DNA of 64,000 bases from Winogradskyella luteola (GTDB lineage: Bacteria > Bacteroidota > Bacteroidia > Flavobacteriales > Flavobacteriaceae), in contig NZ_JAGSPD010000006.1 of assembly GCF_019203985.1 (NCBI RefSeq), positions 208,952 through 272,951 on the forward strand, given 5' to 3'. Under the pieces are notes generated by a model that searched no databases, was not told where the DNA came from, and saw only the letters and a program-made list of their open reading frames with translations. Positions 29,782 to 39,460 of this stretch are shown here, piece by piece. Within the stretch, counting starts at the first letter, position 1; every line of letters starts with the position of its first letter. The translations under genes were made by a program, and so were the position numbers.

Positions 29782-29852
29782 CCTAAAGCCCCCTCAAAAG
29801 GAGGTCTTAAAATAAATTTGGCAACAACTGTTCCCTTGAGAGAACTTTAGGG
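29782..29852. repeat. Palindromic intergenic repeat (CCTAAAG...CTTTAGG type)
   Basis: CCTAAAGCCCCCTCAAAAGG at the left end and CCCTTGAGAGAACTTTAGGG at the right are imperfect inverted copies around an AT-rich centre with AACAACTGTT. Elements of this look recur between genes in flavobacterial genomes. It fills the 220-bp mutS-TrmH spacer. Confidence 0.55.
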
Positions 29853-29874
29853 ATGTTTTGGAAGCAAAAGAAGC

Positions 29875-30411
29875 ATGAGCAGAAAACTAAAAAACGAAGA
29901 ATTAGACCGCTTAGATATTTCAGAATTTAAACACGCTGAAAAATCGCCTATTATAATAATACTTGATAATATTAGAAGTTTAAACAATATTGGTTCTGTA
30001 TTTAGAACAAGTGATGCTTTCTTAATCGAAAAAATCTACCTCTGTGGCATCACAGCACAACCACCACACAATGACATTAGAAAGACAGCATTGGGCAGTA
30101 CGGAAACTGTAGATTGGGAGTATCATGAAAACACGCTCAATGTCGTAAAAAAACTAAAAGCTGAAGGTGTAAGTATCTGCTCAATTGAACAAGCGGAAAA
30201 TGCCATAATGCTCAATGATTTTAAACCTCAACCCAACAGTAAATATGCCTTTGTATTTGGCAACGAAGTTAAAGGTGTACAACAAGAGGTAGTATCTAAT
30301 AGTGATGTGGTTATTGAAATTCCACAATATGGCACTAAGCACTCTTTGAATATTTCTGTGAGCTGTGGCGTTGTGATTTGGGATGTGTTTTCGAAGTTAA
30401 AAACAAAATGA
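29875..30411 (+). CDS. TrmH/SpoU-family RNA 2'-O-methyltransferase
   Basis: 178 residues, a minimal SPOUT methyltransferase. The three SpoU motifs are present: motif 1 LDNIRSLNNIGSVFRTSDAF, motif 2 FVFGNEVKGV and motif 3 IEIPQYGTKHSLNISVSCGV, which form the knotted SAM-binding site. It methylates a ribose 2'-hydroxyl in tRNA or rRNA; the target nucleotide cannot be told from sequence. The next gene starts within its stop codon (4-bp overlap). Confidence 0.9.
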   Translation: MSRKLKNEELDRLDISEFKHAEKSPIIIILDNIRSLNNIGSVFRTSDAFLIEKIYLCGITAQPPHNDIRKTALGSTETVDWEYHENTLNVVKKLKAEGVSICSIEQAENAIMLNDFKPQPNSKYAFVFGNEVKGVQQEVVSNSDVVIEIPQYGTKHSLNISVSCGVVIWDVFSKLKTK

Positions 30412-31067
30412 AAAAGCAAGTGAAAACACCATGGCCAACCCAAGCAGTCATGCAACAAGTTTACGAAAAACATCTTTGGGGCGGAAAAGGGTTTGATTTT
30501 TATTCTGGTGAAGGCTCACACAATCCAACGATTACAGAACCTTATTTAAAAGCTGTTTTAGATTTTTTGAAGTCTGAAAATAATAAATTAACCGTATGCG
30601 ATTTAGGTTGTGGTGACTTTAATATTGGTAAACATTTTGTGGCGTTCAGCAAAAAATACATCGCTATCGATATTGTTGAAAGCCTTATAAAAAGAAATCA
30701 AGCATTGTTTAAAGCAGATAATCTAGAGTTTCATTGCTTAGATATTTCTAAAGATAAGTTACCTAAAGCAGATTGTATTATTCTAAGGCAAGTGCTTCAG
30801 CATTTATCCAATACTGAGATAAAATGTATTGTCAATAAGCTTTCAAGTTATCAGTATATCATTTTGACAGAGCATCTTCCTATTGGAGATTTTGTTCCTA
30901 ATAAAGACAAAATTGCAAGCCAAGGGATTCGCCTAAAACAAAATAGTGGTGTAGATTTATTGGCTGAGCCTTTCGTCTTGAAAGTGAAATCAACCGAGAT
31001 TTTAAATGAAGTAGTTTTGGATAATAATAAAGGTAGAATTGTGACTAATCTCTACGAAGTATTTTAG
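30408..31067 (+). CDS. SAM-dependent class I methyltransferase
   Basis: The ATG at 30408 (219 residues, MKKQVKTPWP) overlaps the TrmH stop as ATGA; a TTG at 30378 adds ten unlikely residues. The SAM-binding glycine-rich loop VCDLGCGDFNIG (about 63-74) and post-I AIDIVESLI, plus LRQVLQHLS in place of motif IV/V, identify a Rossmann-fold methyltransferase. The N-terminal WGGKGFDFYSGEGSHN segment is conserved-looking and may bind substrate. Target unknown. Confidence 0.8.
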   Translation: MKKQVKTPWPTQAVMQQVYEKHLWGGKGFDFYSGEGSHNPTITEPYLKAVLDFLKSENNKLTVCDLGCGDFNIGKHFVAFSKKYIAIDIVESLIKRNQALFKADNLEFHCLDISKDKLPKADCIILRQVLQHLSNTEIKCIVNKLSSYQYIILTEHLPIGDFVPNKDKIASQGIRLKQNSGVDLLAEPFVLKVKSTEILNEVVLDNNKGRIVTNLYEVF

Positions 31068-31072
31068 CACTA

Positions 31073-31150
31073 TGTCATTTCGAACGTAGTGAGAAATCTC
31101 ACATAATTATGATTTGAAATTCCTCGTCGCTACGCTCTGTAGGAATGACA
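31073..31150. repeat. Palindromic intergenic repeat (TGTCATTTCGAACG... type)
   Basis: The ends TGTCATT and AATGACA are inverted, with further imperfect complementarity (CGTAGTGAGAAATCTCA inward). It lies between two converging genes and has the look of a dispersed Bacteroidota repeat; it could act as a bidirectional terminator. Confidence 0.6.
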
Positions 31151-31158
31151 AAAAATTG

Positions 31159-31638
31159 TCACTTTATAGGAATCCAAATTTCTTCCTCATTGACTTCTTG
31201 TGTTGGGTTATAACTAAAAGGCAATCTTTCAAAATGTGGTCGATCATCTAATTCAAATTCAGATTTTGGTAACCAATCTAGATGAATATGCTGCCAAAGT
31301 TGCATAAATTGAGGAATAGAACCTTTAAAATCGATAACTAAATATTTACCTGATGTTATTGTTAAAGTTTCCAATCCTTCTGGAATTATATCTAAACTAT
31401 TTACCTCAACCCCAATCCATTTTTCAAATGATGTGGTTGGACTTAAATTTATACTATTAAAACCGTAATAGTTTTGAAGCGACAAGCTATAATTGTCTTT
31501 TAGATTTGTAATCTCTTTCAATCTTGGCATAAATTGTTTTGCCAATTGCGATGTAACTTGTCCGTTAGTTACAAAACTAGCTTGTGCCTTAACACCAATA
31601 ATATTGATATCTTTGGCTTCAAAAATTTTATATTTCAT
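31159..31638 (-). CDS. GyrI-like / AraC effector-binding domain protein
   Basis: 159 residues that look like a stand-alone GyrI-like small-molecule-binding domain: FEAKDINIIGVKAQ at the start, a central YGFNSINLSPTTSFEKWIGVEV, the SGKYLVIDFKGS strand, and a C-terminal RPHFERLPF...EEEIWIPIK of the family. No DNA-binding domain is attached. Such proteins bind hydrophobic or cationic small molecules, or inhibit gyrase; the role here is unknown. It overlaps the end of the upstream folK-dNK gene by 11 bp. Confidence 0.7.
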   Translation of the reverse strand: MKYKIFEAKDINIIGVKAQASFVTNGQVTSQLAKQFMPRLKEITNLKDNYSLSLQNYYGFNSINLSPTTSFEKWIGVEVNSLDIIPEGLETLTITSGKYLVIDFKGSIPQFMQLWQHIHLDWLPKSEFELDDRPHFERLPFSYNPTQEVNEEEIWIPIK

Positions 31639-32761
31639 TATTGATTTGATCTAAAATCCACAAATAATCTTTACGCTTTTTTATAAAATCGCGCTCTGAA
31701 ATATCAATAATCTTTACGTTTAATTCGGTTTGATTTCTTAAAAAACCGAGATAACCAGAGTTGATTTTTTCTAAATATTCATCTTGAATTTCGGTTTCGT
31801 ACTTTCGCCCGCGTTTTTTAATATTGGCTTGTAAGCGTTCTGTATTTTGGTAGAGATACACATATAGATCTGGTCTGGCAATATCCTTATAAACCTGATA
31901 AAATAATTTACGATACAGCCTAAACTCATCTTCTGGTAAAGTCACCTTTGAAAATATAAGTGACTTATGCACATCGTAATCACTTACCATAAAATCCTTA
32001 AACAAGTCTAATTGCGATAAATCATCACTAATTTGCTGATATCTATCGGCCAGAAAAGACATTTCTAAAGTAAATGCATAACGCTCAGGCTCTTTGTAAA
32101 ATTTTGGCAAAAAAGGATTGTCCGCAAAACGTTCTAAAATAAGTTTGGCATTAAAATCTTGTGCAATTTTATTGGCTAAACTTGTTTTTCCAGCACCAAT
32201 ATTACCTTCAATGGCAATAAAATTATAGGAGCTAAAAGTAAATTGCTTCTTTGGATTTTTCAGCCATATATTTACAGGTTCTATTTCAGAATCATCTTCA
32301 CAAACTTCAAAAAGTTCCTCAACAGTTTTATCTAAAACAGGATGCTTAAAGTCTCTTACAGTATCTAATAAAGGTTGTAAAACAAACTTTCGGTTTTGAA
32401 TTTCTGGATGAGGAATCACCAATGAATCGTCATTTAAAATTTCAACATCATAAAATAAAATATCTAAATCTATTTCTCGCGATTCGTAACCATTTGCGGT
32501 TTTAGATAATCTTCCCAAATCCTTTTCGATACGCTTAAGCTCTTTTAGTAGCTTTTTTGGTTTCAACTCGGTTTCGACTTTAATGCATGCATTAAAAAAA
32601 TCATCTCCCTCAAAACCTAAGGCTGGTGTTTTGTACACTTTAGAAATCTTCCTAATGGCACCAACCTTTTTAAAAATAGCATTGACAGCAGACTGCAAAT
32701 ACTGCAATTTATTGCCTTTGTTACTTCCCAGTGCTATGTGAACGGTTTTGGTTGGTGTCAT
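31628..32761 (-). CDS. folK: Bifunctional HPPK (FolK) / deoxynucleoside kinase
   Basis: 377 residues. The first half (about 5-135) is 6-hydroxymethyl-7,8-dihydropterin pyrophosphokinase: IALGSNKGNK, GDDFFNACIKVET and the REIDLDILFYD / IPHPEIQNRKFVLQPL signature. The second half (about 180-377) is a deoxynucleoside kinase with P-loop GNIGAGKT (186-193), ERF and the DYDVHKSLIFSK / YLYQNTERLQANIKKRGR regions. It joins a folate-biosynthesis step to dNTP salvage in one chain, an arrangement known from flavobacteria. The linker is about 40 residues. Divergent from the VUT transporter gene. Confidence 0.92.
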   Translation of the reverse strand: MTPTKTVHIALGSNKGNKLQYLQSAVNAIFKKVGAIRKISKVYKTPALGFEGDDFFNACIKVETELKPKKLLKELKRIEKDLGRLSKTANGYESREIDLDILFYDVEILNDDSLVIPHPEIQNRKFVLQPLLDTVRDFKHPVLDKTVEELFEVCEDDSEIEPVNIWLKNPKKQFTFSSYNFIAIEGNIGAGKTSLANKIAQDFNAKLILERFADNPFLPKFYKEPERYAFTLEMSFLADRYQQISDDLSQLDLFKDFMVSDYDVHKSLIFSKVTLPEDEFRLYRKLFYQVYKDIARPDLYVYLYQNTERLQANIKKRGRKYETEIQDEYLEKINSGYLGFLRNQTELNVKIIDISERDFIKKRKDYLWILDQINNEI

Positions 32762-32832
32762 GGAATTAACAAAATAACTAAAAGAAAAATTAATAGATTA
32801 TCTTTACAACGACAATTTATTAACCATTTTTA

Positions 32833-33537
32833 ATGTCACTGAAAGATAAGCTTTTAGCACAACGTATTTACCTTTTGTTAGGGGCACTTTTTATAACGTC
32901 TTTAGTAGTTTCAAACTTAATCTTTCAGAAGTTTTTTTATTGGTATCCTGTTGATATTGAAATTTTTGGAAGTAAGCTTTTTGAGATTTCGGTTGGGATT
33001 TTGCCATATCCTATTACCTTTCTTATTACAGATTTAATTAGTGAAATTTATGGTAAGAAGCGCGCCAATGATGTTGTTGTAGTTGGGATTTTCGCCTCTC
33101 TTTTTTCATTATTAATTATTTACACAGGTTCTCAAGTCCCCGCAACTTCGTGGTCTTATGTAGATAATGAGATGTTCAATATGGTTTTTGGCAATTCTGC
33201 CATTGCAGTTTTTGCGAGTATGCTTACTTATTTATTTGCTCAGTTTGTCGATATTCAGATTTATCATTTTTGGAAACGTCTTACCAAAGGTAAGCATTTA
33301 TGGTTGCGCAATAACTTTTCAACTTGGTTTTCTCAATTCGTAGACACATTCACTATTGTTTTTTTATTGTGCTCATTTGGTATTATTGATTGGGCAAACT
33401 TTAAAGGTCTATTGGTGAGTGGATTTTTATTTAAGGTTATTGTAGCAGCCTTGGACACTCCTTTTCTATACTTGGGCGTTTATTTATTTAGAAAACGTTT
33501 TAAACTCAAGGTGAACGAAGAAATTGACTTAATATAA
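32833..33537 (+). CDS. VUT-family (YhhQ-like) queuosine precursor transporter
   Basis: 234 residues with about six membrane helices. The family features GILPYPITFLITDLISEIYGKKRAND and WLRNNFSTWFSQFVDTFTIVFL (each a conserved block) are those of the vitamin uptake transporter / YhhQ group, which imports the queuosine precursors preQ0 or preQ1. Substrate is by family only. A 71-bp spacer separates it from the divergent folK gene. Confidence 0.85.
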   Translation: MSLKDKLLAQRIYLLLGALFITSLVVSNLIFQKFFYWYPVDIEIFGSKLFEISVGILPYPITFLITDLISEIYGKKRANDVVVVGIFASLFSLLIIYTGSQVPATSWSYVDNEMFNMVFGNSAIAVFASMLTYLFAQFVDIQIYHFWKRLTKGKHLWLRNNFSTWFSQFVDTFTIVFLLCSFGIIDWANFKGLLVSGFLFKVIVAALDTPFLYLGVYLFRKRFKLKVNEEIDLI

Positions 33538-33645
33538 TTGTTACTAAATCATTAAAATCTTGCTAAAGTTTATTAAAAACACAACTATTCTGCCCAACTT
33601 TGCGTATAATATATAGACACTATTCTAAACCTACAAATATTTATT

Positions 33646-36303
33646 ATGAAGAAACTTTTCAAAATCATTGGAATCATCTTACTCATTTTTATTGCAATAC
33701 TCATTGCCATTCCATTTGTTTTAGAGTCTAAAATAGATGCCATCGTTCAGAATTATGCCGATGAAAATTTAGATGCAGATTTAAGTTTCGACGATATTAG
33801 TCTAAGCTTAATAAGCAGTTTTCCGAAGGCTGAAGTTAGTGTTGAAAATCTAAAAATTACTAATAGAGCACCATTTAAAGACGAAACTTTAGCAACGGCC
33901 AAATCTCTGTCTTTTGAAATGCCAATCGCTCAATTATTTAAAGGTACAGAAGAGCCATTGGTCGTTAACGAAATTATTGCAGACGAAATGCTATTGACAC
34001 TTAAGACGAATAAAAATGGAACCACAAATTACGATATTGTAAAAGAAAATGAAAACGCGAGCGTTGCCAAAGACACAACCTCAACTGGCTTTAGTTTCGA
34101 TATTGAAAATTACGAACTCAACAATAGTGCATTTACATATATAGATGAAAGCTCTAACACCAACTTGTACGCCACAGAAATTAACCATAACGGAAAAGGG
34201 ATATTCTCTGGCGAACAATCTCAACTAGACACCAAAACCGAAGCTAAAATTAGCATGTCTATTGATAGCACGGAATATTTGAGCAATAATATTATAAAAC
34301 TAGATGCTTTAATCGACCTTGATTTAGAGCAGGAAAAATACACCTTTAAAGAAAATAAAGGTTTTATCAATGCTTTGCCATTAGAGTTTCAAGGCTTTGT
34401 GCAAATGGTTGAAGAAGGCCAACAGATAGACATAAGTTTTAGGAATCCCGAATCGTCATTTAAGGACTTTTTGGCTGTGATACCAAAGGAGTATGCAAAG
34501 AATATTGAAGATGTTAATACCACTGGGAACTTTACGGTTAATGGTATTATTAAAGGCTTAGTTTCTGAAGAAACAATCCCAACTCTAGATATTAATATGC
34601 GTTCTGACAATGCATCCTTTAAATATCCTGATTTGCCAAAAAGTGTAAAAAATATAATGATCGATGCCTCGGTTAAAAACACGACAGGAAACGTTGACGA
34701 TACTTATGTCGATGTTAATAAACTCGATTTTAAAATTGACGAAGATGTTTTTAAATCCGAAGCACATATTAAAAATTTAACAGGCAATATGCTGGTAAAT
34801 GCCAACTTAGATGGTGTTTTAAATTTGGCGAACATCACCAAGGCCTATCCTATTGAATTAGAAAATCAATTAAGTGGTATTCTAAGAGGAACGTTGAATA
34901 CTGCTTTTGATATGAATGCGATTGAAACCAATGCCTATCAACGTATTAAGAACAACGGAAGTATATCAGTTTCCGATTTTATATTTTCTTCTGAAGATAT
35001 TGTAAACCCAATTCAAATTAACAAAGCAGATTTAACGTTTAAACCAGGAACAGTTAGTTTAAATAGCTTTGATGCTATAACAGGAAAAAGTGATTTTTCG
35101 GCCACAGGAACGATAAATAATTTACTTGGATTTTTGTTGAGCGACAAAAAACTTCAAGGTAATTTTAATGTGAATTCCAACACCTTTGCCATTTCTGATT
35201 TTATGGTTGAAGATGAGACAGCCTCTGAAACATCTAACAAAACTACATCTGATGAAGAATCGCTTAAAATCCCTGATTTTTTAGACTGTACCATCACAGC
35301 AAATGCCAATACTGTAATTTACGACAACCTCAATCTTAAAAACGTAAAAGGGCAGTTACGTATTAAAGACCAAAACGCAAATCTCCAGAATATGACAACC
35401 GATTTGTTTAATGGTCAGTTAGGTATTTCTGGTAATGTTTCTACAAAAGGAGCGAAGCCAAAATTCGATATGAAATTAGCTATGCAACAATTTGACATTT
35501 CACAATCTTTTAAAGATTTGGACATGTTAAAGGCATTAGCACCTATTGCCAAGGTTGTACAAGGAAAATTAAATTCAACTATAGATTTAAGTGGTTTCTT
35601 GGACGAAAATTTCTCCCCTGATCTGTCCACGATTTCTGGAAATGCACTTGCGGAAGTATTTACCTCTAATATTGATGTGTCAAAAAGTCCGTTACTCGCT
35701 GGCTTGGACAACAAATTAAACTTTATTGACTTTAAAGAACTTCAAAAATATATAAAAACCAAATTGAGTTTTGAAAATGGGCAGGTTTCCTTAAAGCCTT
35801 TTACTGTTAAGTATAAGGATATTCCGATTGAGATCTCTGGCATGCACACTTTTGCAAACAATATGCAGTACGATGTTGTGTTTCAAGTGCCTGCCAAATA
35901 CCTTGGTGGTGAAGTCAACCGCTTAATAGGAAAAATTAATGACCCAGAGGTCGATAATATTGCAATTCCTGTAACTGCCAATATAAACGGAAGCTTTTCT
36001 AGTCCAAACATTTCAACGGACTTAACAAGTGGCGTTTCTAACTTAACCAAACAACTTGTTGAAATTCAGAAACAAAAATTATTGGGTCAAGGCAAAGACA
36101 AAATCAACGATATACTTGGTGGCGTTTTGGGAGGCAACTCAAATGACAAAAAAACTGATTCAACTAAAACCATAACAGATAGTACAAAGCAAGATCCAAA
36201 GGATACCATTAAAGAAGGAGTAAATTCTGTTATCGGAGGACTTCTTGGCGGGAAGAAAAAGAAAAAAGACAAAAAAGTCCAAGATTCAACCAAAAACGAG
36301 TAA
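33646..36303 (+). CDS. AsmA-family inner-membrane-anchored protein
   Basis: 885 residues. One N-terminal membrane anchor (about 5-27) precedes a long beta-rich periplasmic region; the N-terminal DADLSFDDISLSLISSFPKAEVSVENL matches the AsmA start, and the C-terminal AsmA_2-like part contains GKLNSTIDLSG and IDFKELQKYIKTKLSFENGQVSLKPF. AsmA-like proteins belong to the repeating-beta-groove group thought to move phospholipids toward the outer membrane. The end is a Lys-rich, Asp/Ser-rich tail (residues about 840-885) that looks disordered. Single gene, no obvious operon partner. Confidence 0.8.
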   Translation: MKKLFKIIGIILLIFIAILIAIPFVLESKIDAIVQNYADENLDADLSFDDISLSLISSFPKAEVSVENLKITNRAPFKDETLATAKSLSFEMPIAQLFKGTEEPLVVNEIIADEMLLTLKTNKNGTTNYDIVKENENASVAKDTTSTGFSFDIENYELNNSAFTYIDESSNTNLYATEINHNGKGIFSGEQSQLDTKTEAKISMSIDSTEYLSNNIIKLDALIDLDLEQEKYTFKENKGFINALPLEFQGFVQMVEEGQQIDISFRNPESSFKDFLAVIPKEYAKNIEDVNTTGNFTVNGIIKGLVSEETIPTLDINMRSDNASFKYPDLPKSVKNIMIDASVKNTTGNVDDTYVDVNKLDFKIDEDVFKSEAHIKNLTGNMLVNANLDGVLNLANITKAYPIELENQLSGILRGTLNTAFDMNAIETNAYQRIKNNGSISVSDFIFSSEDIVNPIQINKADLTFKPGTVSLNSFDAITGKSDFSATGTINNLLGFLLSDKKLQGNFNVNSNTFAISDFMVEDETASETSNKTTSDEESLKIPDFLDCTITANANTVIYDNLNLKNVKGQLRIKDQNANLQNMTTDLFNGQLGISGNVSTKGAKPKFDMKLAMQQFDISQSFKDLDMLKALAPIAKVVQGKLNSTIDLSGFLDENFSPDLSTISGNALAEVFTSNIDVSKSPLLAGLDNKLNFIDFKELQKYIKTKLSFENGQVSLKPFTVKYKDIPIEISGMHTFANNMQYDVVFQVPAKYLGGEVNRLIGKINDPEVDNIAIPVTANINGSFSSPNISTDLTSGVSNLTKQLVEIQKQKLLGQGKDKINDILGGVLGGNSNDKKTDSTKTITDSTKQDPKDTIKEGVNSVIGGLLGGKKKKKDKKVQDSTKNE

Positions 36304-36415
36304 GTTTTACTTTAAAGACATATATTTTTCCCAATTTATGTTAATAATTGCCCTTTTTTTTGGAATTCTTAATTATTCCATTATAATGTATGTTAACTAA
36401 TTTTAAAATGACTAC

Positions 36416-37279
36416 ATGAGGCAATTAAAAATCACCAAGCAGGTAACCAACAGAGAAGACAAATCTTTAGACAAATATCTACAAGACATAAGTAAAATTC
36501 CGTTGATTACCGCTGATGAAGAAGTTGAGTTAGCACAACGCATAAAGAAAGGTGATCAAGAAGCTTTAGATAAACTAACAACAGCGAACTTAAGATTTGT
36601 AGTTTCTGTTGCAAAGCAATACCAAAATCAAGGTTTAAAATTACCAGATTTAATTAATGAAGGTAACGCAGGTTTGGTAAAAGCCGCAAAACGTTTTGAC
36701 GAAACAAGAGGTTTTAAGTTTATCTCATACGCTGTATGGTGGATAAGACAAGCCATCTTGCAAGCTTTAGCGGAGCAATCTCGTATTGTACGTTTACCTT
36801 TAAACAAAATTGGTACCATTAATAAAATCAATAAAACGTTTTCACATTTAGAGCAAATACATCAAAGACCTCCAAATGCAGAAGAGATTGCTCGTGAGTT
36901 AGACATTGGCGTTCGCGAAGTAAAGCAATCTATGAAAAATTCTGGCCGTCACTTATCAATGGATGCTCCATTAAAAGATGGTGAGACATTTAGTCTGTAC
37001 GATGTTGTTAGTGCAAGCGAGTCACCAAGACCAGACAAAGATTTAATGAAAGCATCGTTAAACATTGAAATTGAGCGTGCTTTGGAAACATTAACACAAA
37101 AAGAAAGTGATGTTATCCGTTTAAATTTTGGTATCGGGGATCAACCACCTATGACACTAGAGGAAATTGGTGGTATTTATGATTTAACAAGAGAACGTGT
37201 ACGCCAAATTAGAGAAAAAGGAATTAGACGACTAAGACACGCAAGTAAGAGCAAAATACTTAAAACTTATTTGGGTTAA
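36416..37279 (+). CDS. rpoD: Primary sigma factor, RpoD/SigA family
   Basis: 287 residues. All of regions 1.2 ([25 protein letters not shown]), 2 ([23 protein letters not shown]), 3 and 4 ([28 protein letters not shown]) are present, but region 1.1 and the non-conserved insert of gamma-proteobacterial sigma-70 are missing, as is normal for Bacteroidota primary sigma factors. It directs polymerase to TTG/TAnnTTTG promoters such as those noted in this window. Followed by rpsU. Confidence 0.95.
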   Translation: MRQLKITKQVTNREDKSLDKYLQDISKIPLITADEEVELAQRIKKGDQEALDKLTTANLRFVVSVAKQYQNQGLKLPDLINEGNAGLVKAAKRFDETRGFKFISYAVWWIRQAILQALAEQSRIVRLPLNKIGTINKINKTFSHLEQIHQRPPNAEEIARELDIGVREVKQSMKNSGRHLSMDAPLKDGETFSLYDVVSASESPRPDKDLMKASLNIEIERALETLTQKESDVIRLNFGIGDQPPMTLEEIGGIYDLTRERVRQIREKGIRRLRHASKSKILKTYLG

Positions 37280-37306
37280 TAATTTTTTATTTTCAAATAG
37301 TTAGCA

Positions 37307-37314
37307 TATATTTG
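37307..37314 (+). promoter_or_regulatory. -7 box upstream of rpsU
   Basis: TATATTTG matches TAnnTTTG, 41 bp before the rpsU ATG and 27 bp after the rpoD stop. No good TTG at the right spacing is visible, so it rests on one box. Confidence 0.45.
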
Positions 37315-37355
37315 CCGACCGTTTACAAGAATTATAGTTTAAAAATATATCGATA

Positions 37356-37550
37356 ATGATTAAAATCGAAATCAAAGAAGGAGAAAACATTGAGAGAGCT
37401 CTTAAACGTTACAAGCGTAAGCACCGTAATGTACAGATTATGCAAAACCTAAGAGAGTCTCGTTATTTCACTAAACCATCTGTTAAGAGAAGGAGAGAAA
37501 TTCAGAAAGCTCAATACATCCAAGGATTAAGAGACGCTGAGAACGTATAA
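37356..37550 (+). CDS. rpsU: 30S ribosomal protein S21
   Basis: 64 residues, standard bS21 length, with the EIKEGENIERALKRYKRKH start and KPSVKRRREIQKAQYI basic core. It binds 16S rRNA near the anti-Shine-Dalgarno region. A strong terminator follows 29 bp after the stop. Confidence 0.96.
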   Translation: MIKIEIKEGENIERALKRYKRKHRNVQIMQNLRESRYFTKPSVKRRREIQKAQYIQGLRDAENV

Positions 37551-37579
37551 ATAATATTTTTACGTATAAAATTATATAT

Positions 37580-37607
37580 AGAGCAATAGAAATATTGCTC
37601 TTTTTTT
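37580..37607 (+). terminator. Rho-independent terminator after rpsU
   Basis: AGAGCAATA and TATTGCTCT form a perfect nine-pair stem with a GAAA loop, followed directly by seven T residues. Confidence 0.92.
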
Positions 37608-37621
37608 ATATGCACTAAAGA

Positions 37622-37879
37622 CTAATCCAGTCTGAGTTTTTCGTCTTCAGCATTAACCTTAAAAGGCTTTATAGGACGATCCTCGTAAAAATGCTCAAAG
37701 GTTTTGTCTGTAGTATAATTATCAGTTAATACTCTGTAAACCATAAACACTACCAAGATCTGCCCAATAACCGTTAGATAAAATACCCAATTAAACGGAA
37801 AATCTAAAGCACACATTATAGTTATGGCAATTAATAGCAATGTTGTGATCGCCATATAAAGAAATGGGGAAGATTTCAT
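37622..37879 (-). CDS. Small two-helix membrane protein, unknown function
   Basis: 85 residues with two hydrophobic helices (about 7-26 and 30-50) and a charged cytoplasmic-looking tail ending AEDEKLRLD. The family is not recognised. It stands alone between the rpsU terminator and a divergent LysE-type gene; the clean helix pattern and ATG start support a real gene. Confidence 0.65.
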   Translation of the reverse strand: MKSSPFLYMAITTLLLIAITIMCALDFPFNWVFYLTVIGQILVVFMVYRVLTDNYTTDKTFEHFYEDRPIKPFKVNAEDEKLRLD

Positions 37880-37985
37880 GTTGCTTTTTTATTTAAATTT
37901 AATCAATACTAGTTAAACAAAATAAATTTTAACGCAATACTAACTCCATCTGTAAGGATTTTTTTGGCAATGCAACTAATGCCTC

Positions 37986-38618
37986 ATGATTCTTATTTAT
38001 TTAATCGTTGGCATTTTTGCTTCTATTGTGGGAGCCTTACCTTTAGGAGCAACTAATATTGCTGTAATAAATACCACTCTTAAGCAAAATGCAAAACAAG
38101 CATTTAAGATTACTTTAGCAGCTGGATTTGCGGAAGTATTACTATCATATTATGCATTACATTGTAATATGACGGTTAAAATTTTTTTTGACTCCAATCA
38201 ATGGATACAAATTCTAATAGCCTTTTCATTACTGGGCATTGGAAGTTTCTTATTTCTAAAATCGAATAAAAAGAAATCTGAAAAGAAATCTGAAAAGAAC
38301 CGATTAAAGACTTCAAAATATGTCACGGGATTTTTACTAAGCTTACTTAACCCACCAGTACTTTTATACTGGTTAGTTATTTATGGAGTAATTAACAGTT
38401 ATTCTTTAAACTTATCTATAGAATCCTCGCTTTTGGTCTTATTTCTTTTTTTCTTTGGCGTCTATTTAGGCAAATTGACAACACTTTTCCTATACAGTAA
38501 GTTTAGCTTGATTATAAAACAGAAGTTTGAAAATATTAATACCATTATCAATAAAGTGACCGGCTCTTTACTGTTTTTTATTGGCTTGGTAAATGTTTTT
38601 AAAATCTATTTTATTTAG
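37986..38618 (+). CDS. LysE-family exporter
   Basis: 210 residues and about six membrane helices. The N-terminal GALPLGATNIAVINTTLKQ and GFLLSLLNPPVLLYWL motifs match the LysE/RhtB amino-acid exporter fold (the PGPxN-like loop and the NP motif in helix 4). A Lys/Ser-rich cytoplasmic loop (KKKSEKKSEKN) contains a short internal duplication. Substrate unknown. Its stop overlaps the convergent DUF2797 gene by 4 bp. Confidence 0.75.
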   Translation: MILIYLIVGIFASIVGALPLGATNIAVINTTLKQNAKQAFKITLAAGFAEVLLSYYALHCNMTVKIFFDSNQWIQILIAFSLLGIGSFLFLKSNKKKSEKKSEKNRLKTSKYVTGFLLSLLNPPVLLYWLVIYGVINSYSLNLSIESSLLVLFLFFFGVYLGKLTTLFLYSKFSLIIKQKFENINTIINKVTGSLLFFIGLVNVFKIYFI

Positions 38619-39406
38619 ACATTTAGCTCAACTACCAAACCTTCATTGGCTCTAATGTTAAAAACGGTATTGTCTTCAAAAATGAGATACTGTCCTTTAA
38701 TCCCAACGAGTTTACCTGAGTATTCCATCTGTTTTTTTATGTTTAAGCTATTCGGTTTCTCAGGATATTGTTCAACAGGAAACTTTAAGTGGGTCTCCGA
38801 ATTACTTTCAATAAAATAATCTTTAACTTCATTAGGAATATGTGCCTTCAAATTGTTTCTCCATTCTAAAAGATTTACATCTTCAATATCATTTTTCAGC
38901 ATTTTTCGCCAATTGGTTTTATCTGCAACATGATCTTTCAATGCAACCTCGGTAACACCAGCCAAATAACGATTGGGTACTTCTACAATTTCTATAGCCT
39001 CATGTGCTCCTTGATCTATCCAACGTGTGGGCACTTGACTTTTCCTTGTTACGCCAACTTTTACATTGCTGGAGTTTGCTAAATATACTATATGGGGTTG
39101 CAATTGCACCTTTTTTTCATACTCTAAATCTCTGTCTTCTTTACCTAAATGTGCTGTACTCAATTCTGGCCGCATTATCCAATCACCAGCTATAGGTTTA
39201 TCAAAAAAACATGTTTTGCAAAAACCTTGTCTGTAAATTGGCCTATCTAAACCACAGCTTAAACATTGATGTCCAATAAGTTTCATTTTAACAGGCTTAT
39301 TCAACAATTGATTAACATGAATAAAGTCGTTCTCAAATACCAAATAATATTGTATTGGCTCTAGAAATTCAGTCTGCATTTTAGTAAGGACACCTGTATA
39401 AACCAT
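38615..39406 (-). CDS. DUF2797-family protein
   Basis: 263 residues. A four-Cys zinc-ribbon-like motif (CLSCGLDRPIYRQGFCKTC, about 49-67) is followed by LAHSS-type strands (VYLANSSNVKVGVTRKSQVPTRWIDQGA split here into VGVTR and PTRWIDQGA) that match DUF2797. The second part resembles a GIY-YIG-like nuclease core (YLANSSNVKVGVTR). Function is not established. Convergent overlap with the LysE-type gene. Confidence 0.75.
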   Translation of the reverse strand: MVYTGVLTKMQTEFLEPIQYYLVFENDFIHVNQLLNKPVKMKLIGHQCLSCGLDRPIYRQGFCKTCFFDKPIAGDWIMRPELSTAHLGKEDRDLEYEKKVQLQPHIVYLANSSNVKVGVTRKSQVPTRWIDQGAHEAIEIVEVPNRYLAGVTEVALKDHVADKTNWRKMLKNDIEDVNLLEWRNNLKAHIPNEVKDYFIESNSETHLKFPVEQYPEKPNSLNIKKQMEYSGKLVGIKGQYLIFEDNTVFNIRANEGLVVELNV

Positions 39407-39460
39407 AGAAGAAATTTAGTATTTTTAGCATTGCTAAATTAGCCAAAAGAAAAGTATTCT

